From Nostoc sp. LEGE 06077 (GTDB lineage: Bacteria > Cyanobacteriota > Cyanobacteriia > Cyanobacteriales > Nostocaceae): a stretch of 64,000 bases of DNA. The notes beneath the pieces are model-generated. The model had not been told where the DNA came from. It searched no databases and was given only the letters and a program-made list of their open reading frames with translations. The stretch lies in assembly GCF_015207705.1 (NCBI RefSeq), contig NZ_JADEWI010000038.1:1-64000 (forward strand), in the 5' to 3' direction. The stretch's first letter is position 1. Each line of letters begins with the position of its first letter. Shown one piece after another: positions 27,113 to 36,602 of this stretch. The position numbers and the translations under genes were made by a program.

Positions 27113-28316
27113 GAAAATACAATCTATCCCCATCGCTAAACCCTGGATAGGTGAGGCTGAGGCTGAAGCAGCTAAACGGGCGATTATGTCGGGCTGGATC
27201 ACACAAGGGCCAGAAGTCGCTGCCTTTGAGCAAGAGTTTGCCGCTTACGTAGGAGGAAAGTATGCCTGTGCAGTTTCCAACTGCACCACAGCATTACACT
27301 TAGCGCTATTAGCTGTAGGTGTGCAACCTGGGGATGAAGTGATTACTGTTAGCCATTCTTATATTGCCACTGCCAATAGTATTCGTTACTGCGGGGCAAT
27401 ACCAGTGTTTGTGGATATTGAACCACAGACATATAACATCAACCCGATTTTAATTGAGGATGTGATTAGCGATCGCACCCGTGCTATTTTGATTGTCCAT
27501 CAGATCGGTATACCTTGCGACCTCAAAGCCATCTTAGATATTGCTCACCGCCACAAATTGCCAGTAATTGAAGACGCGGCTTGTGCTATCGGTAGTGAAA
27601 TTCTTTGGGATGGAAAATGGGAGAAAATTGGGAAGCCGCATGGCGATATCGCTTGCTTTTCTTTTCACCCCCGAAAAGTCATTAGCACTGGTGATGGTGG
27701 GATGCTAACCACAAATCATCCCGAATGGGACAAGCAGTTTCGCCTCTGGCGGCAACATGGGATGAGCGTCCCTGATACAGTACGCCACGGTGCAAAACAG
27801 GTGATATTTGAGTCCTATCCCATACTGGGTTACAACTACCGGATGACTGATATTCAAGCAGCCGTTGGGCGAGAACAACTCAAACGTCTTCCAGAGATTG
27901 TGGAACGTCGGCGCTACTTGGCACAGCAATATCAGGAAATGCTTAAAGATGTGCCTGGAATGAAATTACCATCAGAGCCAGCTTGGGCAAAAAGTAACTG
28001 GCAGAGCTACTGCATTAGGCTCCCTCAAAAATTTGACCAACGACAAGTAATGCAGGTAATGTTGGATGCTGGCATATCAACACGCCGGGGCATTATGTGC
28101 GCCCACCGAGAAGTGGCATATCAACATGAAGCTTGGTTGTGTGGTAATCAAAGAGAAGATTGCCACTGTGTTCAAGGAACTTGCGATCGCCTTTTTGAAA
28201 GTGAGCAAGCACAAGACAATACTGTTCTCTTACCCTTATTTCACCAAATGACTGAACCAGAGCAAGACTATGTTGTCAAAACCTTGAAAATGGCTTGTCA
28301 AGCCGCTCAAAACTAG
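27105..28316 (+). CDS. DegT/DnrJ/EryC1-family aminotransferase (second)
   Basis: This 403-residue PLP aminotransferase starts at ATG 27105 inside the end of the epimerase gene. The start MSEKIQSIPIAKPWIGEAE fits the family better than the ATG ten codons upstream. The PLP lysine is in CFSFHPRKVISTGDGGM. The HPRK form marks the subgroup making perosamine- or bacillosamine-like 4-amino sugars. A Cys-rich stretch (CGNQREDCHCVQGTC) near residue 345 is unusual and could bind metal or simply be a loop. With the epimerase it forms a second aminosugar step in the operon. Confidence 0.88.
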   Translation: MSEKIQSIPIAKPWIGEAEAEAAKRAIMSGWITQGPEVAAFEQEFAAYVGGKYACAVSNCTTALHLALLAVGVQPGDEVITVSHSYIATANSIRYCGAIPVFVDIEPQTYNINPILIEDVISDRTRAILIVHQIGIPCDLKAILDIAHRHKLPVIEDAACAIGSEILWDGKWEKIGKPHGDIACFSFHPRKVISTGDGGMLTTNHPEWDKQFRLWRQHGMSVPDTVRHGAKQVIFESYPILGYNYRMTDIQAAVGREQLKRLPEIVERRRYLAQQYQEMLKDVPGMKLPSEPAWAKSNWQSYCIRLPQKFDQRQVMQVMLDAGISTRRGIMCAHREVAYQHEAWLCGNQREDCHCVQGTCDRLFESEQAQDNTVLLPLFHQMTEPEQDYVVKTLKMACQAAQN

Positions 28317-28402
28317 CGTTTACATACTTTTTTAAGCAAGTTGTTAAAAGTAAAATTTCTAACGACTTACTTAGTAATTAGACTTTATTATAAGAAATAG
28401 CT

Positions 28403-31400
28403 ATGACCGTATTATTTACCAATCAAGTGCCAAGCATCGGCAATGCAACTGATGATAGTCCCTATGAATTAGGGATGAAATTCCGCAGTGCCACAACAGG
28501 ACAAATTACTGCGATTCGTTTCTGGAAAGCTCCCAGTGAGACAGGAACTCATATTGGCAGAATCTGGTCGGCTACAGGAACTCTGTTAGCAAGTGTTACT
28601 TTTACCAACGAAACTACTTCTGGTTGGCAGCAACAGACCTTAAGTTCACCACTCACTATTCAAGCTAATACAACTTATGTCGTCTCTGCCAACGCCAATG
28701 CTTATTATGTTGCCACTAGTAGAGAATTAACTAATACCATAGTTAATGGCAACCTGAGTTCAGTTGCTGATGGTAATAATGGCGTATTTGGGACTGCGGG
28801 CGCGTTTCCCAGTAATTCTTACAATAATACCAACTATTACCGCGACATTAACTTTGTGGCAGTTGCCCAACCCACCATTACCAAACTCAGTGGAGATAAT
28901 CAAAATGGTGCAGCTGGAACTACCTTCACTAATCAGTTAGTTGTCCAAGTTAAAGACAGTGCTGGTAATCTCCAATCAGGCGTGACAGTGAACTTTGCTG
29001 TTACCAGTGGTGGCGGGTCTGTTTCACCTACTAGTGCAGTTACTAATACTAATGGACAAGCTACTACTAGCCTAACTTTAGGATCTGTAGCTGGAGCAAC
29101 AAATAGTGTAACTGCCACAGCCAGTGGAATTGGCAGTGTCACTTTTTCAGCCACAGCTATTCCTTCTGGAAATACACAAACAATTTTCACAAATCAAGTG
29201 CCAAGCATCGGCAACGAGACTGATAATAGTCCCTATGAATTAGGGATGAAATTCCGCAGTGCCACAACAGGACAAATTACTGCGATTCGTTTCTGGAAAG
29301 CTCCCAGTGAGACAGGAACTCATATTGGCAGAATCTGGTCGGCTACAGGAACTCTGTTAGCAAGTGTTACTTTTACCAACGAAACTACTTCTGGTTGGCA
29401 GCAACAGACCTTAAGTTCACCACTCACTATTCAAGCTAATACAACTTATGTCGTCTCTGCCAACGCCAATGCTTATTATGTTGCCACTAGTAGAGAATTA
29501 ACTAATACCATAGTTAATGGCAACCTGAGTTCAGTTGCTGATGGTAATAATGGCGTATTTGGGACTGCGGGCGCGTTTCCCAGTAATTCTTACAATAATA
29601 CCAACTATTACCGTGACATTAACTTTGTGGCAGTTGCCCAAACCGCCATTACCAAACTCAATGGAGATAATCAAAATGGTGCAGCTGGAACTACCTTAGC
29701 TAATCAGTTAGTTGTCCAAGTTAAAGACAGTGCTGGTAATCTCCAATCAGGCGTGACAGTGAACTTTGCTGTTACCAGTGGTGGCGGGTCTGTTTCACCT
29801 ACTAGTGCAGTTACTAATGCAAATGGACAAGCTGGAACTTACCTAACTTTAGGTTCGGTTCCTGGGGCGACATTGGGTGTGGTTAATAAAGTAACTGCCA
29901 CAGCAGATGGAATTGGTAACGTCACCTTCTCAGCCACAGCTATTCCTTCTGGAAATGCAGAAACAATTTTCACAAATCAAGTTCCAAGTATTGGTAACGC
30001 TACTGACAATAGTCCCTATGAACTAGGAATGAAATTCCGTAGTGCTAGAGGGGGACAAATTACTGCGATTCGTTTCTGGAAAGCTCCTAGTGAGACAGGC
30101 ACTCATATTGGTAAAATTTGGTCAGCAACAGGAGAATTTTTAGGCAGTGTTACCTTTACCAATGAGGCTGCTTCTGGTTGGCAGGAACAATTGCTCAACA
30201 CACCTATTAACATTGATCCCAATGTTATCTATGTGGTGTCTGTCAACATCAATGTTTATTATGTAGCTACTTATAATGAACTAAGTAGCTTGATCACCAA
30301 TGGTGACGTAAGTTCAGTTGCCGATGGGAACAATGGAGTTTTTAGTGTAAATCCTAATAGTTTTCCCACTATTTCTTACCAAAATAGTAACTATTACCGC
30401 GACATCGTTTTTGTTTTAGGCAGTACTTTTGTCAAAGTAAGTGGAGACAATCAGGTTGGTGCGATCAATGCAACTCTTTCTGATCCTTTAGTTGTAAGAG
30501 TTGTCAATGCTCAAAACATTCCCCAATCAGGAGTCACTGTCAATTTTAGTGTGACTAGAGGTGGAGGCTCATTCTCATCTAGCAGTGTAGTTACTGATGC
30601 TAGTGGCTATGCTAGTACTAACTTAACCCTAGGATCAGTTCCCACTGGCCCAGGGGGAGTAGTGGTAGCTGCAACAGCATCAGGCATTGGCACTACTACA
30701 TTTTCTGCCTCAGTTGCCCCAGCTAACCCCAACCCGATATATTTAGAAAATACCCATACTGGTACAACTGAATGGAAACTGAGTAATCGTGCCAGTGGTG
30801 AAATTGCAGGTTATGCCTCTGCCACCAGTGTGAATAAAGGCGGGTCTTTACCTATCAAGGTTTCTTTGTCACAAGCTGGGCAGTTCACCATAGATGTGTA
30901 CCGTTTAGGTTACTATGGCGGTACGGGAGGAAGGTTTATGATGAGTAGTGGAGCGCTTAGTGGTACTACTCAACCAGCTCCTATCCCAGATCCTAATACC
31001 CGTTTGATTGAGTGCAATTGGTCTACTTCTTACACTCTACAAGTAGGTGGTAATTGGACTAGTGGTCTTTATGTAGCAAAGTTGACAGATCAGACAACTA
31101 GCAGACAGGCCTCTGTGTGGTTTGTTGTGCGTGATGATAACAGCAATGCAGATATTCTCTTCCAGAGTGCCTGTAACACCGTTCAGGCATACAGCACAAT
31201 GGGAGAATACAGCTTGTATGGTTTTAACAGCATGAATGGTCAAAGGGCTTTCAAGGTTTCTTATGATCGTCCTTACTCGCAAGCAAGCTATCAGGAATCT
31301 TACGAAGCTGATACACCTCTGCGATGGGAATACAACATGGTGCGATGGCTGGAATCTCAGGCTTACAATGTCACCTACACTGATAATGTGCAGATCCACG

Positions 31401-32200
31401 TAAATGGACAAAGTTTACTTAATCATAAAGTGTTTTTGTCTGTGGGTCATGATGAGTACTGGTCTAAAGAAATGCGCGATGCAGTTGAGGCTGCCCGCAG
31501 TGCCAGAATTAATTTGGGATTTTTCTCAGCTAATACTTGCTATTGGCGAGTACGCTTTGAAAATTCTACTTCTGCATCTGGGTCAGTGCGGTCTAATCGT
31601 GTTATGGCTTGTTACAAGCAAGATTGGTCATTAGACCCAGTAGCCCAACAGCAGGGATCATCCGCAGCCACTAATAAGTTTCGGAGTGTTCAAAACCAAC
31701 GCCCAGAAAACGCCTTGTTAGGAGTTATGTATGGTGGCGACACCTCAAACATATACGGGGGTTATAATTTTGTCGTTAGCAACAGCAGCGATCCTTATTA
31801 TGCAAACACAGGACTTCAGAATGGTGATCAGCTGCCTCTGTTAGTAGGCTATGAATGGGATTTTATTGTTAACAATACCTCTACCCCTGCTGGTATAGTT
31901 ATTTTGTCTCAATCCACAGTTGATTCATCTGAAAGTTTACCCCCAACTTCTGATGAACCACCTGGAGAAGTAGCTTTACCAGCCAATCAAGATTATACAA
32001 AATCCAACTCAGTACGATATACGGCAAATAGTGGGGCTAAAGTCTTTGCGTCAGGTACAATTCAGTGGGCATGGGGACTAGATAGTGACGATGTTAGCCC
32101 AATGCGGGAAGATCTTCGTGTTAAGCAAATAACGGTTAATGTTTTAGCAGATATGGAAGCCAGACCTCAAACTCCTCATGCCAGCTTGATTGTTCCTTAA
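28403..32200 (+). CDS. DUF4082/Ig-like repeat protein with dimethylformamidase-like C-terminus
   Basis: This 1265-residue protein has three modules, each a DUF4082 domain followed by a bacterial Ig-like (Big_1) domain: about residues 1-253, 258-512 and 518-770. From about 780 to the end it resembles the large-subunit fold of N,N-dimethylformamidase, with FTIDVYRLGYYGG and the marker SVGHDEYWSKEMRDAVEAA. Modules 1 and 2 are almost identical in DNA. The protein starts directly in a DUF4082 domain, and an in-frame stop four codons upstream rules out a longer N-terminus, so no signal peptide is present. It lies inside the polysaccharide locus. A surface or glycan-linked role is inferred; the reaction is unknown. 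Confidence 0.85.
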   Translation: MTVLFTNQVPSIGNATDDSPYELGMKFRSATTGQITAIRFWKAPSETGTHIGRIWSATGTLLASVTFTNETTSGWQQQTLSSPLTIQANTTYVVSANANAYYVATSRELTNTIVNGNLSSVADGNNGVFGTAGAFPSNSYNNTNYYRDINFVAVAQPTITKLSGDNQNGAAGTTFTNQLVVQVKDSAGNLQSGVTVNFAVTSGGGSVSPTSAVTNTNGQATTSLTLGSVAGATNSVTATASGIGSVTFSATAIPSGNTQTIFTNQVPSIGNETDNSPYELGMKFRSATTGQITAIRFWKAPSETGTHIGRIWSATGTLLASVTFTNETTSGWQQQTLSSPLTIQANTTYVVSANANAYYVATSRELTNTIVNGNLSSVADGNNGVFGTAGAFPSNSYNNTNYYRDINFVAVAQTAITKLNGDNQNGAAGTTLANQLVVQVKDSAGNLQSGVTVNFAVTSGGGSVSPTSAVTNANGQAGTYLTLGSVPGATLGVVNKVTATADGIGNVTFSATAIPSGNAETIFTNQVPSIGNATDNSPYELGMKFRSARGGQITAIRFWKAPSETGTHIGKIWSATGEFLGSVTFTNEAASGWQEQLLNTPINIDPNVIYVVSVNINVYYVATYNELSSLITNGDVSSVADGNNGVFSVNPNSFPTISYQNSNYYRDIVFVLGSTFVKVSGDNQVGAINATLSDPLVVRVVNAQNIPQSGVTVNFSVTRGGGSFSSSSVVTDASGYASTNLTLGSVPTGPGGVVVAATASGIGTTTFSASVAPANPNPIYLENTHTGTTEWKLSNRASGEIAGYASATSVNKGGSLPIKVSLSQAGQFTIDVYRLGYYGGTGGRFMMSSGALSGTTQPAPIPDPNTRLIECNWSTSYTLQVGGNWTSGLYVAKLTDQTTSRQASVWFVVRDDNSNADILFQSACNTVQAYSTMGEYSLYGFNSMNGQRAFKVSYDRPYSQASYQESYEADTPLRWEYNMVRWLESQAYNVTYTDNVQIHVNGQSLLNHKVFLSVGHDEYWSKEMRDAVEAARSARINLGFFSANTCYWRVRFENSTSASGSVRSNRVMACYKQDWSLDPVAQQQGSSAATNKFRSVQNQRPENALLGVMYGGDTSNIYGGYNFVVSNSSDPYYANTGLQNGDQLPLLVGYEWDFIVNNTSTPAGIVILSQSTVDSSESLPPTSDEPPGEVALPANQDYTKSNSVRYTANSGAKVFASGTIQWAWGLDSDDVSPMREDLRVKQITVNVLADMEARPQTPHASLIVP
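28424..29955 (+). repeat. Near-identical 771-base tandem duplication within the DUF4082 gene
   Basis: Units starting at 28424 and 29195 are offset by 771 bases (257 codons). From about 28458 to 28860 and its copy at 29229 to 29631 I found only one difference by eye. Divergence is greater in the second half of the Ig-like segment. A third unit from about 29966 is clearly diverged. Confidence 0.85.
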
Positions 32201-32250
32201 AATTTTCCTAGCTATATCTGGCAGTGAAAAATGTGAGCTAAATCTCTTGC

Positions 32251-32277
32251 TAGAGACGTTGCTAAGTAACGTCTCTA
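32251..32277. terminator. Hairpin after the DUF4082 gene
   Basis: TAGAGACGTT and AACGTCTCTA form a perfect ten-base stem with a seven-base loop, 50 bases past the stop codon. There is no U-run after it on the plus strand. This AGAGACGT palindrome is also a familiar interspersed cyanobacterial repeat, so a terminator role is only possible. Confidence 0.4.
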
Positions 32278-32354
32278 CAAAAACATACATTGAAATTGAA
32301 CATTATTTTCTTATATTTCAGTGTTGGGTTCTATAAGTAATAACTGTAAGTTAG

Positions 32355-34019
32355 ATGATTGATATGAAAACAATATCTCAAGATACCTTGAGTTTGTGGC
32401 AAAAGGAAGGTATTAATCTCATCCCCAAAAACTTTGCAGTGTTTCGTAGTCTAGTCTCACAAACAAAAACGCTAGTCAAGCGTCATAAGTATGAGGAAGC
32501 AGCAGTTTGTGCAGAAATGGCAGCTTGGTTTGCTTGTGGCCAACCTTGTGGGTTATTTGTGAGTATGGAACTTGAGCAAGTTTTACTTGAAATTGGAAAA
32601 CAGGCGATCTCATACAATAACTATTTGACAAAAGATGCAGCGATATCTAAATCTAGTAGACCAAAGAATGTAGTCCATGTGTGTACATCTGTGATGTCTA
32701 TTGGTGGACTTTCTAAGATGCTTTGGCGCTGGATTCAGCAAGATATAGACAGTAGTCATTCGATTGTTTTAACGAAGCAGGAATCAAATGAAATACCGCA
32801 AATTTTGAAAGATTCTGTCAGCCAGAGCCACGGTAAGATATATATTTTGAATAAGGAAGGGAACGGTATTCTTTCTAAAGCTAAAAAGCTACGAGAAATT
32901 GTAGCTACAGCCGATGTAGTGGTATTACATGTATATAGTCAAGATGTGATTCCTATGATTGCCTTTGCTAACAAGGAGCAATCCCCACCAGTAATATTTT
33001 TAGATCATGCTGATCACCTATTTTGGCTAGGCGCTAGTATCAGCGATGTAGTTGCTAATTTACGCGAGTCTGGTATGCGCTTATCGCAGGAACGTCGTGG
33101 GATTGAAACAGAACGTAGCATACTATTGCCTACTATTGTAGAGCCTACTTACCGAGAATTTTCTCCAATAGAAGCGAAGCGAAAACTTGGTATTGAAGAA
33201 AATACCATAGTCCTGCTATCTATTGCTCGGTCTGTTAAGTACAGTAGACTTGTCGATGGTTTAAGTTTTGCAGACGCACATCTGCCCATTTTAAACAAAT
33301 ATAAAAATGTTTGTCTTTTAGTTGTGGGGGTTAACAATCCAGAGGGTTGGTCAGCAGCTATTGAGCAAACTCAAGGTAGAATCAAAGCGATCGCGGAAAC
33401 TGATCATACCTCCACATACTACCAAGCGGCTGATATTTATGTAGACTCTTTTCCATTTGTCTCTATTACATCTTTATTAGAAGCAGGAAGCTATGGAATA
33501 CCTTTAGTTAGTCGTTATCCGTATTTTTCTGGAGCTTCGGCAATTCTTGGTGCTGATATGCCTGGTTTAACAGGTAATTTAATTCGAGTGAGAAGCCTTG
33601 AAGAATATATAAATACTCTATCGAGTTTGATTGAAGATGAAGAATTAAGAATTTCTTTAGGGGAATCCACCAGAAATAAAATAGCTCAAACACATTGGGC
33701 TAACAATTGGCAAACTGCTTTAGAAAAAGTCTATTTACTTGCCACTACTCTACCTCGAATAAATACACAATTAGTCTCAAATGAAAAAGATCAAATATGT
33801 TTAGGTGAGCCAGATATTTTTTTACCTAGTGTATATGGTTGGTATTCAGATTTTACTCTGGCTATTCAACCTTATCTAAAATTCCTCCCTTTCAATCAAA
33901 GATTATTTTATTGGTATAAATTAGTTAAAAAACATGGAGTTCGCAATCGGATTAGCCTATTATTACCTAATTGGTTCTATTCCCTATATCAAAGCTGGAA
34001 AATAAATTTTAAATTCTAA
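32355..34019 (+). CDS. GT4-like glycosyltransferase with helical N-terminal extension
   Basis: This 554-residue protein has a GT-B-like body from about residue 100 (NVVHVCTSVMSIGGLSKMLW). The donor half contains LGIEENTIVLLSIARSVKYS and YYQAADIYVDSFPFVSITSLLEAGSYGIPLVS, where the family's acidic Ex7E-like residue is expected. The first 95 residues are helical and resemble a TPR-like extension. A tail of about 90 residues follows the GT domain. It begins a run of closely spaced transferase genes. The sugar is not predictable. Confidence 0.75.
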   Translation: MIDMKTISQDTLSLWQKEGINLIPKNFAVFRSLVSQTKTLVKRHKYEEAAVCAEMAAWFACGQPCGLFVSMELEQVLLEIGKQAISYNNYLTKDAAISKSSRPKNVVHVCTSVMSIGGLSKMLWRWIQQDIDSSHSIVLTKQESNEIPQILKDSVSQSHGKIYILNKEGNGILSKAKKLREIVATADVVVLHVYSQDVIPMIAFANKEQSPPVIFLDHADHLFWLGASISDVVANLRESGMRLSQERRGIETERSILLPTIVEPTYREFSPIEAKRKLGIEENTIVLLSIARSVKYSRLVDGLSFADAHLPILNKYKNVCLLVVGVNNPEGWSAAIEQTQGRIKAIAETDHTSTYYQAADIYVDSFPFVSITSLLEAGSYGIPLVSRYPYFSGASAILGADMPGLTGNLIRVRSLEEYINTLSSLIEDEELRISLGESTRNKIAQTHWANNWQTALEKVYLLATTLPRINTQLVSNEKDQICLGEPDIFLPSVYGWYSDFTLAIQPYLKFLPFNQRLFYWYKLVKKHGVRNRISLLLPNWFYSLYQSWKINFKF

Positions 34020-34071
34020 GATTAGAATTTAGTCAATAAATTAGTCATACATCTATACTTTAATTTAAATA

Positions 34072-35016
34072 ATGAATATTATGAAGATTAGTGTTGTTTG
34101 TACAATAGATGATAAATATGCACAGCACTGTGCAGTTATGTTAGCATCTTTATTCAAAAATAACCCAGAACAAGCTTTTGCAGTTTATATCATTACTGAT
34201 AAATCCCCATCGCATCACTTGAATAAATTAAAAAAATTCCTGGAGCAAAATATAAATGAATTTAAGTTTATTCCTATAGACGAAAATAGCTTTCAAAATG
34301 CACCTATTAGTCATCACATATCTATTGCTGCCTATTTTAGATTATTAATAGCTGAGATATTGCCTCAAAACTTAACCAGAGTATTATATATAGATTCGGA
34401 TATTATTTTCCGTAATAAAATTGATACTTTGTGGAAAACAGATATTAGTAATTTTAGTCATGCCGCTGCAATCGCTATAGGTATGGACAATTACCCAGAA
34501 CAAATAGGTTTGCCAGAAGATTCCTTATACTTTAACTCTGGATTAATGTTAATTAATTTGGACTATTGGCGTAAGTATAAAATTTTTGAACGAGGTTGTG
34601 AGCTAATTCGGCAAACCCCTGAGAAACTTCAATGGTGGGATCAAGATGTCCTCAATATACTTCTTTGTCATACCTGGTTGCCCATAGATTTGCAATGGAA
34701 CTCACAAGTATTCATGGATGGACAAGAAGTACAAATATCTTCTGACTACAAAGATAGGTATGAAAGATTTAATTATCTAACAGCTAAACTTGACCCAATA
34801 ATTGTTCACTTTATAGGAGGTGGTAGTGCTAAACCTTGGCATTATGGTTGTACACATCCATTCAAGTATGAATATGAAAAATATCTTCAGTTTACACCTT
34901 GGAAAGGTACAGTCTCTATTGGAAAACCAAGCTTAATTTCCCAAATTAGATATCGTCTCGGTTTAGGTAGTAAACTGCGTAATCTATTTCAGATTTTAAC
35001 TAACAAGCCTGTTTAA
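34072..35016 (+). CDS. GT8-family glycosyltransferase
   Basis: This 314-residue GT-A enzyme shows standard GT8 features. The N-terminal ISVVCTIDDKYAQHCAVMLASL is followed by the DxD metal site in RVLYIDSDIIF (near residue 103), NSGLMLINLDYWR, and the C-terminal HFIGGGSAKPWHYG. LPS-type GT8 enzymes transfer glucose or galactose with retention. ATG 34072 or ATG 34081 could be the start, and no clear ribosome-binding site decides. The stop is immediately followed by the ATG of the next gene. Confidence 0.88.
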   Translation: MNIMKISVVCTIDDKYAQHCAVMLASLFKNNPEQAFAVYIITDKSPSHHLNKLKKFLEQNINEFKFIPIDENSFQNAPISHHISIAAYFRLLIAEILPQNLTRVLYIDSDIIFRNKIDTLWKTDISNFSHAAAIAIGMDNYPEQIGLPEDSLYFNSGLMLINLDYWRKYKIFERGCELIRQTPEKLQWWDQDVLNILLCHTWLPIDLQWNSQVFMDGQEVQISSDYKDRYERFNYLTAKLDPIIVHFIGGGSAKPWHYGCTHPFKYEYEKYLQFTPWKGTVSIGKPSLISQIRYRLGLGSKLRNLFQILTNKPV

Positions 35017-35583
35017 ATGTTACTTTTGTTTAACCGCCTCATAACACAACAGAAAAAACTGATAAATATTTGGCAGCAATTTCATCTCAAATTAATTGGT
35101 GTAGAATTAGTCCCCTCTTGTACTATAAATCAGCAAATTTCGGCTCGTCTGGGATTTGCTAATGGCTCTTTTGGCAAAATTTCCTTATCATCAAATGTAG
35201 AGTTGGAACAAGGAGTAGTTCTGCACGCTTGGGGAGGAAACATCACCATTAAAGATAATGTTTTTATTGGGCCTTATACCGTAATTTATGGTCATGGAGG
35301 CGTAACTATTGGACAAGATTCTCTAATTGCTATGCACTGCCGTATTCTTTCCTCCAATCATACTGTTCCTGACGAATGCGATCGCATTCGTTGGCAACCT
35401 GATATTTTGCGACCAACAACCATAGGTAAAGATGTCTGGTTAGGTGCAGGAGTTACTGTTTTAGGCGGAGTCACAATTGGCGATGGTTGTGTTGTGGGTG
35501 CTGGTGCTGTTGTGACTAAAGATTTACCTCCTTATTCCATTGCTGTAGGTGTTCCTGCAAAAGTTATCAAAACACGTATATGA
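35017..35583 (+). CDS. Hexapeptide acyltransferase (maltose O-acetyltransferase-like)
   Basis: This 188-residue left-handed beta-helix protein has MHCRILSSNHTVPDE, where the His of SSNH is the expected catalytic base, and the cap TVLGGVTIGDGCVVGAGAVVTKDLP. It starts directly after the GT8 stop codon and overlaps the next transferase by four bases, so the three are translationally coupled. It probably O-acetylates the growing glycan or a sugar precursor. Confidence 0.85.
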   Translation: MLLLFNRLITQQKKLINIWQQFHLKLIGVELVPSCTINQQISARLGFANGSFGKISLSSNVELEQGVVLHAWGGNITIKDNVFIGPYTVIYGHGGVTIGQDSLIAMHCRILSSNHTVPDECDRIRWQPDILRPTTIGKDVWLGAGVTVLGGVTIGDGCVVGAGAVVTKDLPPYSIAVGVPAKVIKTRI

Positions 35584-36524
35584 ATCCTCTAATTTCAGTC
35601 ATTATTCCCACTCATAATCCTAATTTAACTCGACTGCACAGAACCTTAAATGGATTGCGATCGCAGTCTTTACCCTATAGTGATTGGCAGTTACTAATTA
35701 TTGATAATGCTTCTAGCAATCCAGATTTATTTGCCAATTTAGACCTCTCTTGGCATTCCCATACTCAAATTATTCGTGAGGAACGTTTAGGGCTAACTAG
35801 AGCTAGAATTGCTGGTATTCAAGCCAGTCAAGGAAAATATGTAGTCTTTGTCGATGATGATAATGTTTTATGTCCGAATTATCTTCAAGACATTATCAAC
35901 ATTTTTAATACCTATCCCAATTTAGGGGCAATAGGCGGAAAATCTCTACCAGAATTTGAAGCAGATCCCGAACCTTGGGTAAAACAATTTTGGGGTTGTC
36001 TCGCATTGCGGGATTTAGGGTATGAGATGCAAATTTATGCTTACGACAAAGACCCCAATAGCGAGAAAAAACACCCTGAATTTGCACCCATTGGTGCAGG
36101 AATGGCCTTGCAACAACAAGCCGCACAGTTTTATGTCAACAGTATCTTAAACGATAGTCTGAGATTAGGTTTAGACCGTACTGGTAAGAGTTTACAGTCT
36201 GGCGGTGATTGCGACATTAATTTAACTTTGCTTGATGCTGGCTGGGGAGTTGGTTATTTCCCCCAACTACAACTTACTCATCTAATTTCGATTAATCGCT
36301 TAACAAAAGATTATCTGGCTAGACTTAATTATTCTTCGTCCCGTTCTTGGGTGCAAGTATTAGATGCTCACAATATTCGCCCTTGGCAAAAAATTGCTAG
36401 TTGGAGTGTTCATTTGAGGAAGGCTAAGGCTTTCGTTAGCTGTCAGCCTTGGAAAAGTCCTGCTAATTATGTGCAGTGGCAAGGTGTTTGTGGGCTGTTT
36501 GAAGGTTTAGCGATGTTGAAATAG
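35580..36524 (+). CDS. GT2-family glycosyltransferase
   Basis: This 314-residue GT-A enzyme starts ISVIIPTHNPNLTRLHRTL. Its metal and nucleotide-sugar site is GKYVVFVDDDNVL (near residue 95). Family 2 members invert the anomeric centre and act at the cytoplasmic membrane. It is translationally coupled to the preceding acyltransferase (ATGA overlap). The donor is unknown. Confidence 0.88.
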   Translation: MNPLISVIIPTHNPNLTRLHRTLNGLRSQSLPYSDWQLLIIDNASSNPDLFANLDLSWHSHTQIIREERLGLTRARIAGIQASQGKYVVFVDDDNVLCPNYLQDIINIFNTYPNLGAIGGKSLPEFEADPEPWVKQFWGCLALRDLGYEMQIYAYDKDPNSEKKHPEFAPIGAGMALQQQAAQFYVNSILNDSLRLGLDRTGKSLQSGGDCDINLTLLDAGWGVGYFPQLQLTHLISINRLTKDYLARLNYSSSRSWVQVLDAHNIRPWQKIASWSVHLRKAKAFVSCQPWKSPANYVQWQGVCGLFEGLAMLK

Positions 36525-36602
36525 TCTTTGTAAGATTTGCAATATTCACCTTACCTATATATCAAATAATTATAGTTAAATAGTAATTTGAATAATATTT
36601 AT

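Noticed and set aside
31037-31411. 124-codon minus-strand frame inside the DUF4082 gene
   Set aside because: It is antisense to the conserved dimethylformamidase-like domain; a shadow frame.
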